Positions 36,616 to 46,544 of a DNA stretch of 64,000 nt are shown here, in pieces. Both the position numbers and the translations under genes were made by a program. Under the pieces are notes generated by a model. It saw only the letters and a program-made list of their open reading frames with translations. It had not been told where the DNA came from and made no database searches. How positions within the stretch are numbered: the first letter of the stretch is position 1; each line of letters opens with the position of its first letter. Source of the stretch: Serratia marcescens (GTDB lineage Bacteria; Pseudomonadota; Gammaproteobacteria; Enterobacterales; Enterobacteriaceae); assembly GCA_015548865.1 (NCBI GenBank), contig JADMXW010000002.1, forward strand, positions 145,008 to 209,007, in the 5' to 3' direction.

Positions 36616-38745
36616 TTGTTAACTTTTATCTCAGGGTTCCGGCGTTACCTTTACAATAGCGGTTGGCTCTATAACGCACGGATATTTATTGCCTTAGCCG
36701 GAGCAGCATTGCTGCCCTGGTGGCTGGATCAGCCGACCACCACCATTCCGCTAACACTTGGCGTGGTGGCCGCTGCGCTGACCGATCTCGACGACCGGCT
36801 GACAGGTAGATTACGCAATCTGTTTATTACGCTACTCTGTTTCTTTATTGCTTCAGTATCTATAGAACTGCTTTTTCCTTACCCATGGTTATTCGGCATC
36901 GGACTTGCCTTTTCAACGGCGGGTTTTATTTTGCTCGGTGCATTGGGTCAGCGCTATGCCACTATTGCTTTCGGCGCTCTACTGATTGCCATTTACACCA
37001 TGCTGGGCGTATCGCTGTATGACAATTGGTATCAACAACCACTTTTACTCCTCGCAGGAGCTTTGTGGTACAACCTGCTAACGTTGATGGGACATGTTTT
37101 ATTCCCTATTCGGCCATTGCAAGACAGCTTGGCCAGATGCTTCGAACAGCTTTCCCACTATCTGGACGCCAAAGCAACACTGTTTGACCCCGATATTGAT
37201 GAAGAGACAGATAACCCGTTGATTGATGTCGCGCTGGTTAACAGCGATGTGGTGGCAACACTCAATCAGGCCAAAGCGTCTTTATTAACTCGGTTACGTG
37301 GAGATCGTGGCCAGCGTGGCACCCGCCGCACACTGCACTATTATTTCGCAGCACAAGATATTCACGAACGCGCCAGTTCATCACATGTGCAATATGCACA
37401 ATTACGCGAGACTTTTCGCCACAGTGATATTCTCTTTCGCTTTCAGCGTTTATTGACCATGCAGGCGCGTGCCTGTCGCCAGTTGGCACAATCTATTCTG
37501 TTACAGCAAAAATACCAGCACGATGGCCGTATCGAGCGCGCATTTGTTTATCTGGAAGCAGCGCTTCAAGCTTTTTTTGCACACGAAAGCGTGAATACAG
37601 CACAGGGTAAGGCGTTGCGCTACCTGTTAAACAACCTTCGCGCCATTGATGCCCAATTAATGAATATTGAATCGGAACAATGGCTGGAGTCGCAACAGCA
37701 GATGGAAGAAAGTTTGGCCGACGACGCTCTGACGGGCTGGAGCGATATTCGCCTTCGTATAAGCCGTCATCTTACACCTCGCTCAGCCTTGTTTCGCCAC
37801 GCTATTCGAATGTCTGCACTGCTCTGTGGTGGTTATGCACTTATTCAACTGACACACATGCAACATGGCTATTGGATTCTGCTTACCAGCCTGTTTGTTT
37901 GCCAGCCAAACTATAATGCGACTCGCCGACGTCTGGCGCTACGTATTATCGGGACACTGGCAGGCATTCTGATTGGTATCCCCGTACTTTATTTTGTCCC
38001 GTCGCTTGAAGGGCAGCTCACACTGATCGTTATCAGCGGTGTGCTGTTTTTTGCCTTTCGCAACGTGCAATATGCCCATGCGACCTTATTTATTACCCTA
38101 TTAGTACTACTCTGCTTTAATTTGCTGGGTGAAGGCTTCGAAGTGGCTGGTCCACGCATTCTGGATACGCTGATTGGTTGCGCCATTGCCTGGGCAGCGG
38201 TCAGCTTTATCTGGCCTGACTGGCGTTTTCGCGGGTTACCTTCGGTAATTGATAAAACCAGTAATGCCAATTGCCGTTATCTGAATGCTATTCTTGAGCA
38301 GTATCATCAAGGGAAGAGCAACAGCTTGCGTTATCGCATCGCGCGCCGTGATGCTCACAACTGCGATGCAGAATTGGCTTCTGTCGTCGCCAACATGTCC
38401 TCGGAACCCCATGCCATCAGAAATAAACTGGATGATGCGTTCCGTTTTATGTGCCTGAACCATACGCTGCTGAGCTATATCTCAACCCTCGGTGCCCACC
38501 GAGAAAAAATGATCATGCCACAAACGCTGCAACTGCTAGACGATGCCGTCTGCTATATTGATGCCGCACTGCATCATCCTGAAATCAATGTACAAACGCA
38601 GAGAGAAGGTTTATTGACACTACAGCAGCAAGTACAACAACTTTCTCCCGATCCCGACAGTAAAGAACAACTTGTTTTGCAACAAGTCGGGCTAATCATC
38701 GATCTCTTACCGGAATTGACTCAGTTGAAAGGGGCAATAAGCTAA
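36616..38745 (+). CDS. yccS: YccS/YhfK family inner-membrane protein
   Basis: A 709-residue protein with two clusters of transmembrane helices (about residues 20-170 and 395-530), each followed by a soluble helical region, as in FUSC/YccS aromatic-acid-exporter-like proteins. Conserved segments include AALTDLDDRLTGRLRNL and HGYWILLTSLFVCQPNYNATR. Transport is suspected but no substrate is known. The start is a TTG at 36616 after aaggaaac; the resulting MLTFISGF matches the E. coli start region. Confidence 0.93.
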   Translation: MLTFISGFRRYLYNSGWLYNARIFIALAGAALLPWWLDQPTTTIPLTLGVVAAALTDLDDRLTGRLRNLFITLLCFFIASVSIELLFPYPWLFGIGLAFSTAGFILLGALGQRYATIAFGALLIAIYTMLGVSLYDNWYQQPLLLLAGALWYNLLTLMGHVLFPIRPLQDSLARCFEQLSHYLDAKATLFDPDIDEETDNPLIDVALVNSDVVATLNQAKASLLTRLRGDRGQRGTRRTLHYYFAAQDIHERASSSHVQYAQLRETFRHSDILFRFQRLLTMQARACRQLAQSILLQQKYQHDGRIERAFVYLEAALQAFFAHESVNTAQGKALRYLLNNLRAIDAQLMNIESEQWLESQQQMEESLADDALTGWSDIRLRISRHLTPRSALFRHAIRMSALLCGGYALIQLTHMQHGYWILLTSLFVCQPNYNATRRRLALRIIGTLAGILIGIPVLYFVPSLEGQLTLIVISGVLFFAFRNVQYAHATLFITLLVLLCFNLLGEGFEVAGPRILDTLIGCAIAWAAVSFIWPDWRFRGLPSVIDKTSNANCRYLNAILEQYHQGKSNSLRYRIARRDAHNCDAELASVVANMSSEPHAIRNKLDDAFRFMCLNHTLLSYISTLGAHREKMIMPQTLQLLDDAVCYIDAALHHPEINVQTQREGLLTLQQQVQQLSPDPDSKEQLVLQQVGLIIDLLPELTQLKGAIS

Positions 38746-38769
38746 GATAAATGCAATTCAAAAAATACA

Positions 38770-38810
38770 GCGCGGCATCCTTACATTAAAGATGCCGCGC
38801 GGGTTTATTT
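38770..38810. terminator. Terminator between yccS and sxy
   Basis: A 10-bp perfect stem (gcgcggcatc / gatgccgcgc) with an 11-nt loop; ggg and a T-rich tail follow on the plus strand. The genes are convergent, so it may serve both. Confidence 0.75.
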
Positions 38811-38811
38811 C

Positions 38812-39429
38812 TCAGGTTTTAGGCCGAGGCGCTGAATGATGTTCAAACCATTCAATCAACTCGTTTCTAACCCCTTTAGGCAAGGCTGCCTGGTGCGTTC
38901 TGCAAATTGCCCCCGCCAACGCCAGCAAAATATTTACACTGGCATGTTTACTGACAGCCTTTAACTTTAGATAGCTCTCCTTAGCGCCGTGCTGTTGTAG
39001 CTCATCAGCATTTCTGATACCGGCCTTCCATAACATTCGCTCAAGATCGTGATTCAAATTGGGCAAATCTTTCAGCCGAGTACAGTGCTCACGTTCCGAT
39101 TTGTCGTGCTCTGCTCCCTCAAGCGACATTTTCGCCAGTTGCAGTAACTGGGTAGGGTTCTCCCATAAAGCTTCCCCCACCAAGTAGTAACTCAACGGTA
39201 CTGGCATGCCACGTTTGGTATAAACCAGATGCGGCATGTTCAGCGCAAGAAAATGAGACTCACAGCGTTTGTTTGCACGCAAATAAAGCTCTCCGTTGGA
39301 GATAAGACCAAAGATCGTTTTATTTGCCGCGATGCTATAACCGCCAAATTGGGAACGGGTGGTAATTTCTCCCAAAGGGGAGAAAGAAACTTTCGATTGC
39401 AAAATCCTTTTTTTGCATAACTGATTCAT
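38812..39429 (-). CDS. sxy: Competence regulator Sxy (TfoX)
   Basis: A 205-residue TfoX-family protein: the N-terminal domain has RSQFGGYSIAANKTIFGLIS and GELYLRAN, the C-terminal helical domain LKDLPNLNHDLERMLWKAGI. Sxy is the co-activator that lets CRP switch on CRP-S promoters of DNA-uptake genes. The start at 39429 gives MNQLCKKRIL and the expected length; 17 upstream codons are unlikely. It is divergent from sulA as in E. coli. Confidence 0.94.
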   Translation of the reverse strand: MNQLCKKRILQSKVSFSPLGEITTRSQFGGYSIAANKTIFGLISNGELYLRANKRCESHFLALNMPHLVYTKRGMPVPLSYYLVGEALWENPTQLLQLAKMSLEGAEHDKSEREHCTRLKDLPNLNHDLERMLWKAGIRNADELQQHGAKESYLKLKAVSKHASVNILLALAGAICRTHQAALPKGVRNELIEWFEHHSAPRPKT

Positions 39430-39611
39430 ACAACACCCTTTAGTATTGAAAATCAATCCTCTGTCTGTATGTGTATCCATTACGTGTTAAAGTAATTAAT
39501 CACAAGGCAGGTGAGGCTTCAAACACAAAATGTGATCTCGCACTACCCCCATACCAATTATGCGAAGCGCCTCCAAAAAAAGCAGGTTGATTTTCACCCA
39601 CAGTAGATATA

Positions 39612-39627
39612 CTGTATACCCATACAG
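39612..39627 (+). promoter_or_regulatory. LexA (SOS) box of sulA
   Basis: CTGTATACCCATACAG is CTGT-N8-ACAG, a consensus LexA operator, 24 bp before the chosen sulA start. Confidence 0.93.
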
Positions 39628-39650
39628 TAACACTAAGGATGAAACTCATC

Positions 39651-40160
39651 ATGCGTGCGCACTCTATTCGTTCAGAACGTCATCAGCCTGCTTCACTGCA
39701 CAACGCCTCGCAGCCTCGGCACACTGTTGCAGGATACGGTAGCGGTATTATTAGCGAAATCGACTACAGTGCTGAACACCCGATGACAACACTCTTGTTA
39801 CTTCCTCTATTACAGCAATTAGCAGCGCAATCGCGCTGGTTATTGTGGCTTGCACCGCTACAAAAAATCAGCCGCCACTGGTTGCAGCAATCGGGTTTAC
39901 CTCTTGATAAAGTGATTCAGCCTTATCATCTCAAACCTAATGAAACCGTAGATGCAATGGAAAAAGCATTATTGACCGGAAATTACAGTGTTGTGCTGTG
40001 CTGGTTAGAGCACAATTTGACTGCAGAAGAAAGCATGCGTTTACGCCAGGCTGCTCAAAAAGGAAACGCCTACGGGTTTATCATGCGACCACAGGGTATA
40101 TGCGGAGAAGAGAGTGGACTATTTTCTCGCCTAAAAATTCATTCGACGCTGTACCATTAA
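39651..40160 (+). CDS. sulA: SOS cell division inhibitor SulA
   Basis: A 169-residue protein that binds FtsZ and stops division during the SOS response; Lon degrades it. Conserved segments are TTLLLLPLLQQLAAQSRWLLWL, TGNYSVVLCWL, NAYGFIMRP and the Lon-recognised C-terminus LKIHSTLYH. An ATG at 39639 also exists, but the ribosome site aagg directly abuts it, so the ATG at 39651, which gives the E. coli length, is chosen. A LexA box lies upstream. Confidence 0.95.
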   Translation: MRAHSIRSERHQPASLHNASQPRHTVAGYGSGIISEIDYSAEHPMTTLLLLPLLQQLAAQSRWLLWLAPLQKISRHWLQQSGLPLDKVIQPYHLKPNETVDAMEKALLTGNYSVVLCWLEHNLTAEESMRLRQAAQKGNAYGFIMRPQGICGEESGLFSRLKIHSTLYH

Positions 40161-40346
40161 GTAAATTAAGAGTTTTCTCATCCATATGTGGTAATCTGAC
40201 GTCGTTTGAGTCAAAAACAACGGATATGCAGGTACAATGCATGTTAGACGTTACTGATTAACGTTGCGATTCTCCAAAATAAACTATTATTTGTTAGGAA
40301 GTATGTATGAAACGCTGTTTTTTCAACAAGGCAGTTCATATCGTAC

Positions 40347-40519
40347 TTGTAACTTTCGTATCACGTTGTAGACTTTAACGCGCTGGAGTTGCTCTTTCTA
40401 TAATGCCAGTCGGCTGGCAGCAAGTTATAAATTAAGAGCAGTGGCTCCAGTCAAGGATTTAACCAAAGGCCTATTAGCGTTAACGCTAATTGCCGGTTTG
40501 GATGATAATGAGGCGTAAA
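40347..40519 (+). promoter_or_regulatory. ompA promoter and long 5' leader
   Basis: TTGTAA (40347-40352), a 16-bp spacer and TAGACT (40369-40374) match the E. coli ompA promoter closely. Start near 40381 leaves a leader of about 139 nt; the E. coli leader is 133 nt and protects the mRNA from RNase E. The segment 'tcaaggatttaacc' and the final 'gatgataatgaggcg' are shared with E. coli. Confidence 0.8.
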
Positions 40520-41605
40520 ATGAAAAAAACAGCTATCGCAATTGCAGTGGCACTGGCAGGCTTCGCTACAGTAGCACAAGCCGCGCCAAAAGAAGAAACC
40601 TGGTACGTTGGCGGCAAACTGGGTGTTTCCCAGTTCCACGACACCGGTTTCTACGGTAATGGTTTCGAAGGTCTTAATAATAACCCGATCAAAAGCAAAC
40701 TGGGCGCAGGCGCATTCGTCGGCTATCAGGCAAACCAATATCTGGGCTTTGAATTAGGTTATGACTGGCTGGGCCGTTTGAAGTATGCAGGTTCTGCGAC
40801 CAGTGCTACTGACAGTGCCGCTTTCAAAGCTCAGGGCGTTCAGTTAGCTGCAAAACTCAGCTACCCAGTAATGCAAGATCTGGACGTTTACACTCGTCTG
40901 GGCGGCATGGTGTGGCGTGTTGATGCCAATGGTCGTAACAACGGCACCCAACTGAGCGACAGCGACACTGGCGTTTCCCCGCTGGCTGCTGTTGGTATTG
41001 AATATGAATTTGATCGTGACTGGGCTGCCCGCGTTGACTACCAGTGGACCAATAATATTGGTGATGCTGGCACCGTTGGTGCTCGTCCTGACAACCTGCT
41101 GATGAGTGTTGGCGTTTCCTACCGTTTCGGTCAGGGTGATGCTCCAGCACCTGTTGTTGCCCCGGCTCCTGCCCCGGCACCAGCTCCGGTTGTAGAAACC
41201 AAACGCTTCACGCTGCGTTCTGATGTTCTGTTCAACTTTGGTAAAGATACGCTGAAACCGGAAGGTCGTCAGTCTCTGGACCAACTGTACAGCCAATTGA
41301 GCAACTTGGATCCTAAAGACGGTTCTGTTGTGGTTCTGGGCTTTACTGACCGCATCGGTTCTGTAGAAGCTAACCAAGCTCTGTCAGAAAGACGCGCTCA
41401 GAACGTCGTGTCTTACCTGGTATCCAAGGGTATCCCTGCGAACAAGATCTCTGCTCGCGGTATGGGTAAATCCAACCCGGTTACCGGTTCAACCTGCGAT
41501 AACACCAAACCGCGTGCAGCTCTGATTGACTGCCTGGCGCCGGATCGTCGTGTTGAAATCGAAGTGAAAGGCATCAAAGACGTTGTCTCTCAACCTCAGG
41601 CTTAA
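40520..41605 (+). CDS. ompA: Outer membrane protein A
   Basis: A 361-residue porin-like protein with a 21-residue signal peptide ([15 protein letters not shown]... AQA), an eight-stranded N-terminal barrel, a proline-alanine hinge ([18 protein letters not shown]), and a C-terminal OmpA-like domain that binds peptidoglycan ([19 protein letters not shown]). The C-terminal cysteine pair lies in STCDNTK and IDCLAPDRR. Codon use is strongly biased, as expected of an abundant protein. The start at 40520 follows gaggcg; a longer frame from 40490 is rejected. Confidence 0.98.
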   Translation: MKKTAIAIAVALAGFATVAQAAPKEETWYVGGKLGVSQFHDTGFYGNGFEGLNNNPIKSKLGAGAFVGYQANQYLGFELGYDWLGRLKYAGSATSATDSAAFKAQGVQLAAKLSYPVMQDLDVYTRLGGMVWRVDANGRNNGTQLSDSDTGVSPLAAVGIEYEFDRDWAARVDYQWTNNIGDAGTVGARPDNLLMSVGVSYRFGQGDAPAPVVAPAPAPAPAPVVETKRFTLRSDVLFNFGKDTLKPEGRQSLDQLYSQLSNLDPKDGSVVVLGFTDRIGSVEANQALSERRAQNVVSYLVSKGIPANKISARGMGKSNPVTGSTCDNTKPRAALIDCLAPDRRVEIEVKGIKDVVSQPQA

Positions 41606-41638
41606 GTTATTCGTTCACGAATAACTTTGTACTGATGA

Positions 41639-41668
41639 AAAAAACCTCGCAATTGCGAGGTTTTTTAT
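41639..41668 (+). terminator. Rho-independent terminator of ompA
   Basis: Arms aacctcgc / gcgaggtt with loop aatt are preceded by six A and followed by six T, so it can work in both directions; matP ends at 41668. Confidence 0.93.
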
Positions 41669-42141
41669 TATGCGTTTTTCGTATCACTATCGTCTTGAGC
41701 AAGAATCGCTTTGAGATCTTGCTTCAATAATGACATCTGATTTGCATAGCGCTCTTTAGACTCTGCATCTTCTATCAACTGCACGACAGTCTCAGACAGC
41801 GTAGCATTACGACGTGTGGCCAGTGCCGCCAATCGCTGCCAAACCAGGTATTCAAGATCGATAGATTTCTTACGCGTAAGCTGGTTCTCAGCGTTAAAAT
41901 GACGTTTGCGACGCGCGCGTATTGTCTGCTTGAGGCGATTTTCCAAGTCAGGGTTCATGCATAGCTTGATCCAGGCAAGCACTTGCACTGGCTGGTTCTC
42001 CATTCTCAACAACGCAGCCACTGCATCATCGGCCGCACTTTGTTCAATAAAACGTGTTATGGCTTCACCTTCTCGGTGTTTTTTCACCAGATATTTCCAT
42101 TTCCAACCGCACTCAAGATTTTCTAGTTGTTGATATTTCAT
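41668..42141 (-). CDS. matP: Macrodomain Ter protein MatP
   Basis: A 157-residue DNA-binding protein that organises the replication-terminus macrodomain by binding matS sites and tethering to the divisome via ZapB. N-terminal [21 protein letters not shown] and the ribbon-helix-helix region near residues 85-135 are typical. Gene order ompA-matP-lonH-fabA is that of E. coli. No full matS site (GTGACRNYGTCAC) was found in the window. Confidence 0.96.
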   Translation of the reverse strand: MKYQQLENLECGWKWKYLVKKHREGEAITRFIEQSAADDAVAALLRMENQPVQVLAWIKLCMNPDLENRLKQTIRARRKRHFNAENQLTRKKSIDLEYLVWQRLAALATRRNATLSETVVQLIEDAESKERYANQMSLLKQDLKAILAQDDSDTKNA

Positions 42142-42354
42142 AATAAATTCTTCAGTGACCGTGTAACGTTATTCTTAGCATAACAGTTTTTACTCAACTT
42201 TCCTCTTGGTGCTCTCGTTTTTGACACAAACGTCAAAAAGGGCCTTCACAGCGAGGTAATTATCTATTTCCCCACCGTTCCAACACTTCGTCTGTGCAGC
42301 AGGTATTATTCTTGTATAATCACGCTCTTCATTCAGACAACTACCTTTGATACT

Positions 42355-44082
42355 TTGACCAATAACCAACTTGCATGGCAGCATCTGCTGCCCGACCATA
42401 CGCCGTACCAGTCTCTGTTCGATCGGGCAGACAAGCTTGAATCGCTGGATTTTTCCGCGCTTCAACCTCGGCTCTCGGATAGCCTGAAGGTATTTTGCCA
42501 CCCACGCTCACCTTCACCTTTTATGCTGGTGAAAGCAGAAGAGAGTAGCGATTATCTCGCGCTCATCGCTGGTGCCGTAAGAAATCTATGCCCACAGACC
42601 ACGGCCCCCTATGGGAGCCGTTATATCATCGAGCACGATCGGGTTGATATTCTACCGGCAGAACAGCTTGACGATAACTTCGCAGCTAAGCAGGCATGTG
42701 AGTTCAAGGCATGGATCGAAGCAGAACAGTTATTTGGCTGTGTCCGCTATTATCAGGAACGTATTAGCCTACAACCTGGGTTATTACACCGTATTAATGG
42801 TGGGATACTGATCCTGACAGCGCGTACCCTATTAGCACAGCCGCTGCTTTGGCTACGTCTAAAGCAGATTATCGAAGAAGGCCAATACCATTGGCTTTCG
42901 CCCGATGAAAGTCGGCCTTTGCCTCTTGCCATTCCGCCAATGCCAATGAATATTCGTCTGATCGTGGTGGGCGATCGTGAGAGCCTTGGCGATCTGCATG
43001 ATATAGAGCCCGACATGCGTGACTTGGCCATTTACGGTGAATTTGAATCCGAATTGCCGCTGATTGATGAAGATGATATGACGCGCTGGTGTGCATATAT
43101 TAATGCGTTATGCACAGCTAACCACCTTCCCTCACTTGTGGCAGAGGCTTGGCCTTCACTGCTGCAATTGGCTGTGCGCTATAGCGGAGATCAGGGCAGC
43201 CTGCCACTTTGTCCGCAATGGCTTACACACAAACTCAAGCACATTGCGATTTATACCCAAGACGAACATATCACCGCTCAAACCATTGCTGATGCGATAG
43301 CCGCACAGCGTTGGCGTGAAGGCTATCTGGCCGAGCGTATGCATGATGAAATTGAGTTGGGGCAGATCGTCATCGAAACCGAGGGTGAGGTTATCGGGCA
43401 GGTCAACGGGCTTTCTGTGCTCGAATATCCCGGCCATCCGGTTGCTTTTGGTGAACCGACTCGCATTAGCTGCGTAGTGCATCCCGGAGACGGTGAATTT
43501 ACTGATGTGGATCGCAAAGCCGAATTGGCGGGTAATTTGCACGCCAAGGGTATGATGATCATGCAGGCATTTTTAATCTCCGAGCTGGATCTTGAGCAAC
43601 AATTACCCTTCTCTGCATCGCTGGTTTTTGAGCAGTCTTACAGTGAAGTCGACGGCGATAGTGCTTCGTTGGCAGAACTGTGCGCATTAATCAGCGCCTT
43701 GTCGCAGCAACCGATTAATCAGCAAATAGCGATTACTGGCTCAGTCGATCAGTTTGGTCGAGTGCAGCCCATTGGTGGCGTTAATGAGAAGATTGAAGGT
43801 TTCTTTGAAATTTGTCAGCGGCGAGAACTCACCGGCAATCAGGGTGTCATTATTCCAGCAGCCAATCTTCGTCACCTGTGTCTGAATCTCGATGTGGTGG
43901 ATGCTGTTCGTGCCGGTCAATTCCATATTATCCCTGTGGAAACTGTGCCGGAAGCTATCACCCTGCTGACGAATATGGCTTATGACGATGAGCAACAGCC
44001 AAACCTGCTGGGCTTGATCAAAGAGCGTATTGCTCAATTTTCACCGCCAGAGCGACGCCGCTTCCCGTGGTTCTTTCGATAA
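42355..44082 (+). CDS. lonH: Lon-like protease LonH (YcbZ)
   Basis: A 575-residue protein with an AAA-like N-terminal part and a C-terminal Lon protease domain. The catalytic Ser is in EVDGDSASLAEL and the Lys in GGVNEKIEGFFE. Walker motifs are degenerate (NGGILIL), so activity may not depend on ATP, as in other Lon-like proteins. The start is a TTG at 42355, giving MTNNQLAWQHLLPD that aligns with the E. coli start. The C-terminus is a few residues shorter than in E. coli. It is followed by fabA after 90 bp that contain fabA operators. Confidence 0.93.
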   Translation: MTNNQLAWQHLLPDHTPYQSLFDRADKLESLDFSALQPRLSDSLKVFCHPRSPSPFMLVKAEESSDYLALIAGAVRNLCPQTTAPYGSRYIIEHDRVDILPAEQLDDNFAAKQACEFKAWIEAEQLFGCVRYYQERISLQPGLLHRINGGILILTARTLLAQPLLWLRLKQIIEEGQYHWLSPDESRPLPLAIPPMPMNIRLIVVGDRESLGDLHDIEPDMRDLAIYGEFESELPLIDEDDMTRWCAYINALCTANHLPSLVAEAWPSLLQLAVRYSGDQGSLPLCPQWLTHKLKHIAIYTQDEHITAQTIADAIAAQRWREGYLAERMHDEIELGQIVIETEGEVIGQVNGLSVLEYPGHPVAFGEPTRISCVVHPGDGEFTDVDRKAELAGNLHAKGMMIMQAFLISELDLEQQLPFSASLVFEQSYSEVDGDSASLAELCALISALSQQPINQQIAITGSVDQFGRVQPIGGVNEKIEGFFEICQRRELTGNQGVIIPAANLRHLCLNLDVVDAVRAGQFHIIPVETVPEAITLLTNMAYDDEQQPNLLGLIKERIAQFSPPERRRFPWFFR

Positions 44083-44084
44083 AG

Positions 44085-44134
44085 AACTGGTTTAACCAGA
44101 TGTTTCTGGGTTGCTCAGCTTACATGTGTAAGCT
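44085..44134 (+). promoter_or_regulatory. FadR and FabR operator sites of fabA
   Basis: AACTGGTTTAACCAGAT at 44085-44101 matches 14 of 17 positions of the FadR consensus. AGCTTACATGTGTAAGCT at 44117-44134 is a perfect 18-bp palindrome fitting the FabR consensus AGCGTACA-N2-TGTACGCT. The same two regulators act on E. coli fabA, FadR as activator and FabR as repressor. Confidence 0.78.
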
Positions 44135-44172
44135 AACCTGCGTGCTTCACTAGAATAAGGCTTACTGAGAAT

Positions 44173-44691
44173 ATGGTAGATAAACGCGAATCTTATACAA
44201 AAGAAGACCTCCTTGCCTCTAGCCGCGGTGAACTGTTCGGCCCTCAGGGCCCTCAGTTGCCTGCCCCGAATATGTTGATGATGGACCGTGTCGTCAAAAT
44301 GACGGAAGACGGTGGTAATCATGGGAAAGGCTATGTTGAAGCCGAATTGGATATTACCCCAGACCAATGGTTCTTTGGCTGCCACTTTATCGGTGACCCC
44401 GTTATGCCCGGATGTCTGGGATTAGACGCCATGTGGCAGTTGGTAGGGTTCTATCTCGGCTGGTTGGGCGGCGAAGGTAAAGGCCGAGCATTGGGTGTAG
44501 GTGAAGTGAAATTTACCGGCCAGGTGCTGCCAACAGCTAAAAAAGTCACCTACCGCATCCACTTCAAACGCGTTATCAATCGCCGTTTGGTGATGGGAAT
44601 TGCAGATGGTGAAGTGTTGGTCGATGGGAAACAGATCTACACGGCTAATGAATTGAAAGTGGGTCTGTTTAAAGATACTACTTCGTTCTAA
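44173..44691 (+). CDS. fabA: 3-hydroxydecanoyl-ACP dehydratase/isomerase
   Basis: A 172-residue hot-dog fold enzyme that dehydrates 3-hydroxydecanoyl-ACP and isomerises the trans-2 to the cis-3 product, the branch point for unsaturated fatty acids. The catalytic residues are His71 and Asp85 ([21 protein letters not shown] in part). Length equals that of E. coli FabA. FadR and FabR sites lie upstream. The rmf gene that follows fabA in E. coli is not present here. Confidence 0.98.
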   Translation: MVDKRESYTKEDLLASSRGELFGPQGPQLPAPNMLMMDRVVKMTEDGGNHGKGYVEAELDITPDQWFFGCHFIGDPVMPGCLGLDAMWQLVGFYLGWLGGEGKGRALGVGEVKFTGQVLPTAKKVTYRIHFKRVINRRLVMGIADGEVLVDGKQIYTANELKVGLFKDTTSF

Positions 44692-44737
44692 TCGCGAATG
44701 TGGACGGTTTTCCCACCGTCCACCCCTCACTACACCG

Positions 44738-45403
44738 TTATACAGCAGCTCGCCTTGTCTGAACTTCATTACCGATGGACTCACAGACATCTGCCGGGAT
44801 TTTTAGCTCCTCAGCCAAGGCATTGAGATAGCTTTTCTCCATAAAATGGTCAACATCAATAACAGCGCAGCTCAAGAAGTATACCTCTAACGCCTCATCC
44901 TCATTCTTGACCCCACGCGCCAACAACGCCGGATCCAGCGGCTGATCGATCGCTTCTTGTATCCAGGTTTCGGCTTCTGCGCCCAATTGAAGTTCGTGCA
45001 CATTCTCTTTTATTCGTTGCTGCTCTGCCGAATCAATGTGTCCATCGCTTTTTGCCGCAAAGACCAAGGCCATGATCAAACGGCGAGCTCGCGCATTGTC
45101 ACTGGAAAACTGAACGCCGAAATCAGCATCTGCGGCATGTGTATCACGGACACGCTTTTTGTATTGGTTCCACAACATAACGCCAGCAGCAGCGCTTCCA
45201 CCAATAATCAATGCATTTTTGCCTAGAGACCCCAGCATTTTTCTTGTCGATTTGTTCGCCAGCAGCACCCCAGCTAACCCACCAAAGGCTGCCGGTTTCA
45301 GCATATCACCGAGATTGCCATTTTTAGCGCCGCTCACCGCCGAACCCGCTTTTACTCCCGTGGCCCCCAAAAGCGTTTGTATCTGTTGCATCCATTGACT
45401 CAT
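44738..45403 (-). CDS. yebE: YebE-like inner-membrane protein (DUF533)
   Basis: A 221-residue DUF533 protein close to E. coli YebE: MSQWMQQIQTLLG at the start, a hydrophobic glycine-rich segment (about residues 32-78) and a soluble TerB-like helical domain with LIMALVFAAKSDGHID and ALEVYFLSCAVIDVDHFMEKSYL. yebE is a CpxR-activated envelope gene in E. coli; its role is unknown. The start at 45403 follows ggggga. In E. coli it is not next to fabA, so the position differs. Confidence 0.9.
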   Translation of the reverse strand: MSQWMQQIQTLLGATGVKAGSAVSGAKNGNLGDMLKPAAFGGLAGVLLANKSTRKMLGSLGKNALIIGGSAAAGVMLWNQYKKRVRDTHAADADFGVQFSSDNARARRLIMALVFAAKSDGHIDSAEQQRIKENVHELQLGAEAETWIQEAIDQPLDPALLARGVKNEDEALEVYFLSCAVIDVDHFMEKSYLNALAEELKIPADVCESIGNEVQTRRAAV

Positions 45404-45578
45404 AGCCGTTCCCCCATTATCAGTATCGTTATCATTTTTGCTCGTCAGGTGAGCATTAACCTGCATCTATGCATAGTAGAACCTCTTATGCCCGCTGTTT
45501 GTCAGGTAATGTATAACAATGAAAATGTGGCACAGGCCCAGTTTTACCAATGCAATGGCAATTCTGCGCTGGGATGAT

Positions 45579-45640
45579 TTGCGCTTTATTTTTGACAGGG
45601 TATACTGCACCCATCGAAATGAAATAGTGTTTTAGTATTT
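45579..45640 (+). promoter_or_regulatory. Promoter with KdgR-like operator of the RpiB-type gene
   Basis: TTGCGC (45579-45584), a 16-bp spacer and TATACT (45601-45606) form a sigma-70 promoter. Right after the expected start, AATGAAATAGTGTTTTAGT at 45618-45636 differs from the KdgR operator (AATGAAACANTGTTTCATT) at three positions. KdgR represses pectin-degradation genes in soft-rot bacteria; a site at the transcription start fits repression. Confidence 0.65.
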
Positions 45641-45670
45641 GTAGTTGTCCGTCACAATAAAGGAACGAAC

Positions 45671-46309
45671 ATGAAAATTGCACTGATTAACGAGAACAGC
45701 CAGGCTGCCAAGAACGCTATCATCGCCGAAGCGCTGACTAAAGCCGTTGCACCGCAAGGTCACACCGTATACAACTACGGTCAGTACGCCGTTGATGACG
45801 CAGCACAACTGACCTACATCCAGAACGGTATTCTGGCAGCAATCCTGCTGAATTCTGGTGCTGCTGATTTCGTTGTAACCGGTTGTGGTACTGGCCAGGG
45901 CGCGATGCTGGCATGTAACTCTTTCCCAGGCGTAATCTGTGGTCTGGTTGTTGACCCGTCTGATGCGTACCTGTTCTCTCAGATCAACAACGGTAACGCT
46001 GTTTCTCTGCCCTATGCCAAAGGCTTTGGTTGGGGCGCTGAGCTGAACTTGGAAAACCTGTTCACTCAACTGTTCAAAGAAGAAGGTGGCCGTGGCTACC
46101 CGAGCGATCGTGTTGTTCCGCAACAACGTAACAAAAAGATCCTGGATGCAGTGAAAGAAGTTACCTATAACGATCTGATCTCCATCCTGAAAGGATTGGA
46201 TCAGGATCTGGTTAAAGGTGCTATTTCTGGTCCTAAATTCCAGGAATACTTCTTTGCAAACAGCAAAGATGCAGAACTGACCAGCTTTATCAAATCTCTG
46301 CTGGCCTAG
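45671..46309 (+). CDS. RpiB/LacA/LacB family sugar-phosphate isomerase
   Basis: A 212-residue RpiB-family protein. The family motif is VTGCGTGQGAMLACNSFPGVICGL (residues about 69-92), with the catalytic-region cysteine in GCGTGQG. It is longer than E. coli RpiB (149 residues), with an extra C-terminal helical part. Codon use is biased toward highly used codons. With the KdgR-like site upstream, it is probably a member of the KdgR regulon; I recall a similar gene called spiX in Erwinia chrysanthemi regulon studies, but I cannot confirm identity. The substrate is likely a pectin-derived or other sugar phosphate. Confidence 0.85.
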   Translation: MKIALINENSQAAKNAIIAEALTKAVAPQGHTVYNYGQYAVDDAAQLTYIQNGILAAILLNSGAADFVVTGCGTGQGAMLACNSFPGVICGLVVDPSDAYLFSQINNGNAVSLPYAKGFGWGAELNLENLFTQLFKEEGGRGYPSDRVVPQQRNKKILDAVKEVTYNDLISILKGLDQDLVKGAISGPKFQEYFFANSKDAELTSFIKSLLA

Positions 46310-46338
46310 TTCTCGCACCGAGAAAGTTGCTATATTGG

Positions 46339-46368
46339 AAAAACCGTGGATACATCCACGGTTTTTTT
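46339..46368 (+). terminator. Rho-independent terminator of the RpiB-type gene
   Basis: Arms aaccgtggat / atccacggtt with loop ac are followed by seven T, 30 bp after the stop. Confidence 0.92.
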
Positions 46369-46544
46369 ATGTTTGATCTTGCCCCATTTCACCCGCGTAT
46401 CTTGTTGTTCCATCATCAAATCCAGTCTGTTTTGCCTTAGCCGTTCACTGTGTAATCAGATAGGAGAAAACCGTGAAATACTGCTTGACCGAAAGCGGCT
46501 GACTCCCTATAGTAGCGCCCCGTTGTCCCCTAATGGCAACCCCC

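Noticed and set aside
42154..42166. matS-like sequence GTGACCGTGTAAC just before matP
   Set aside because: It misses the consensus GTGACRNYGTCAC at two positions, one in each half; not enough for a MatP site.
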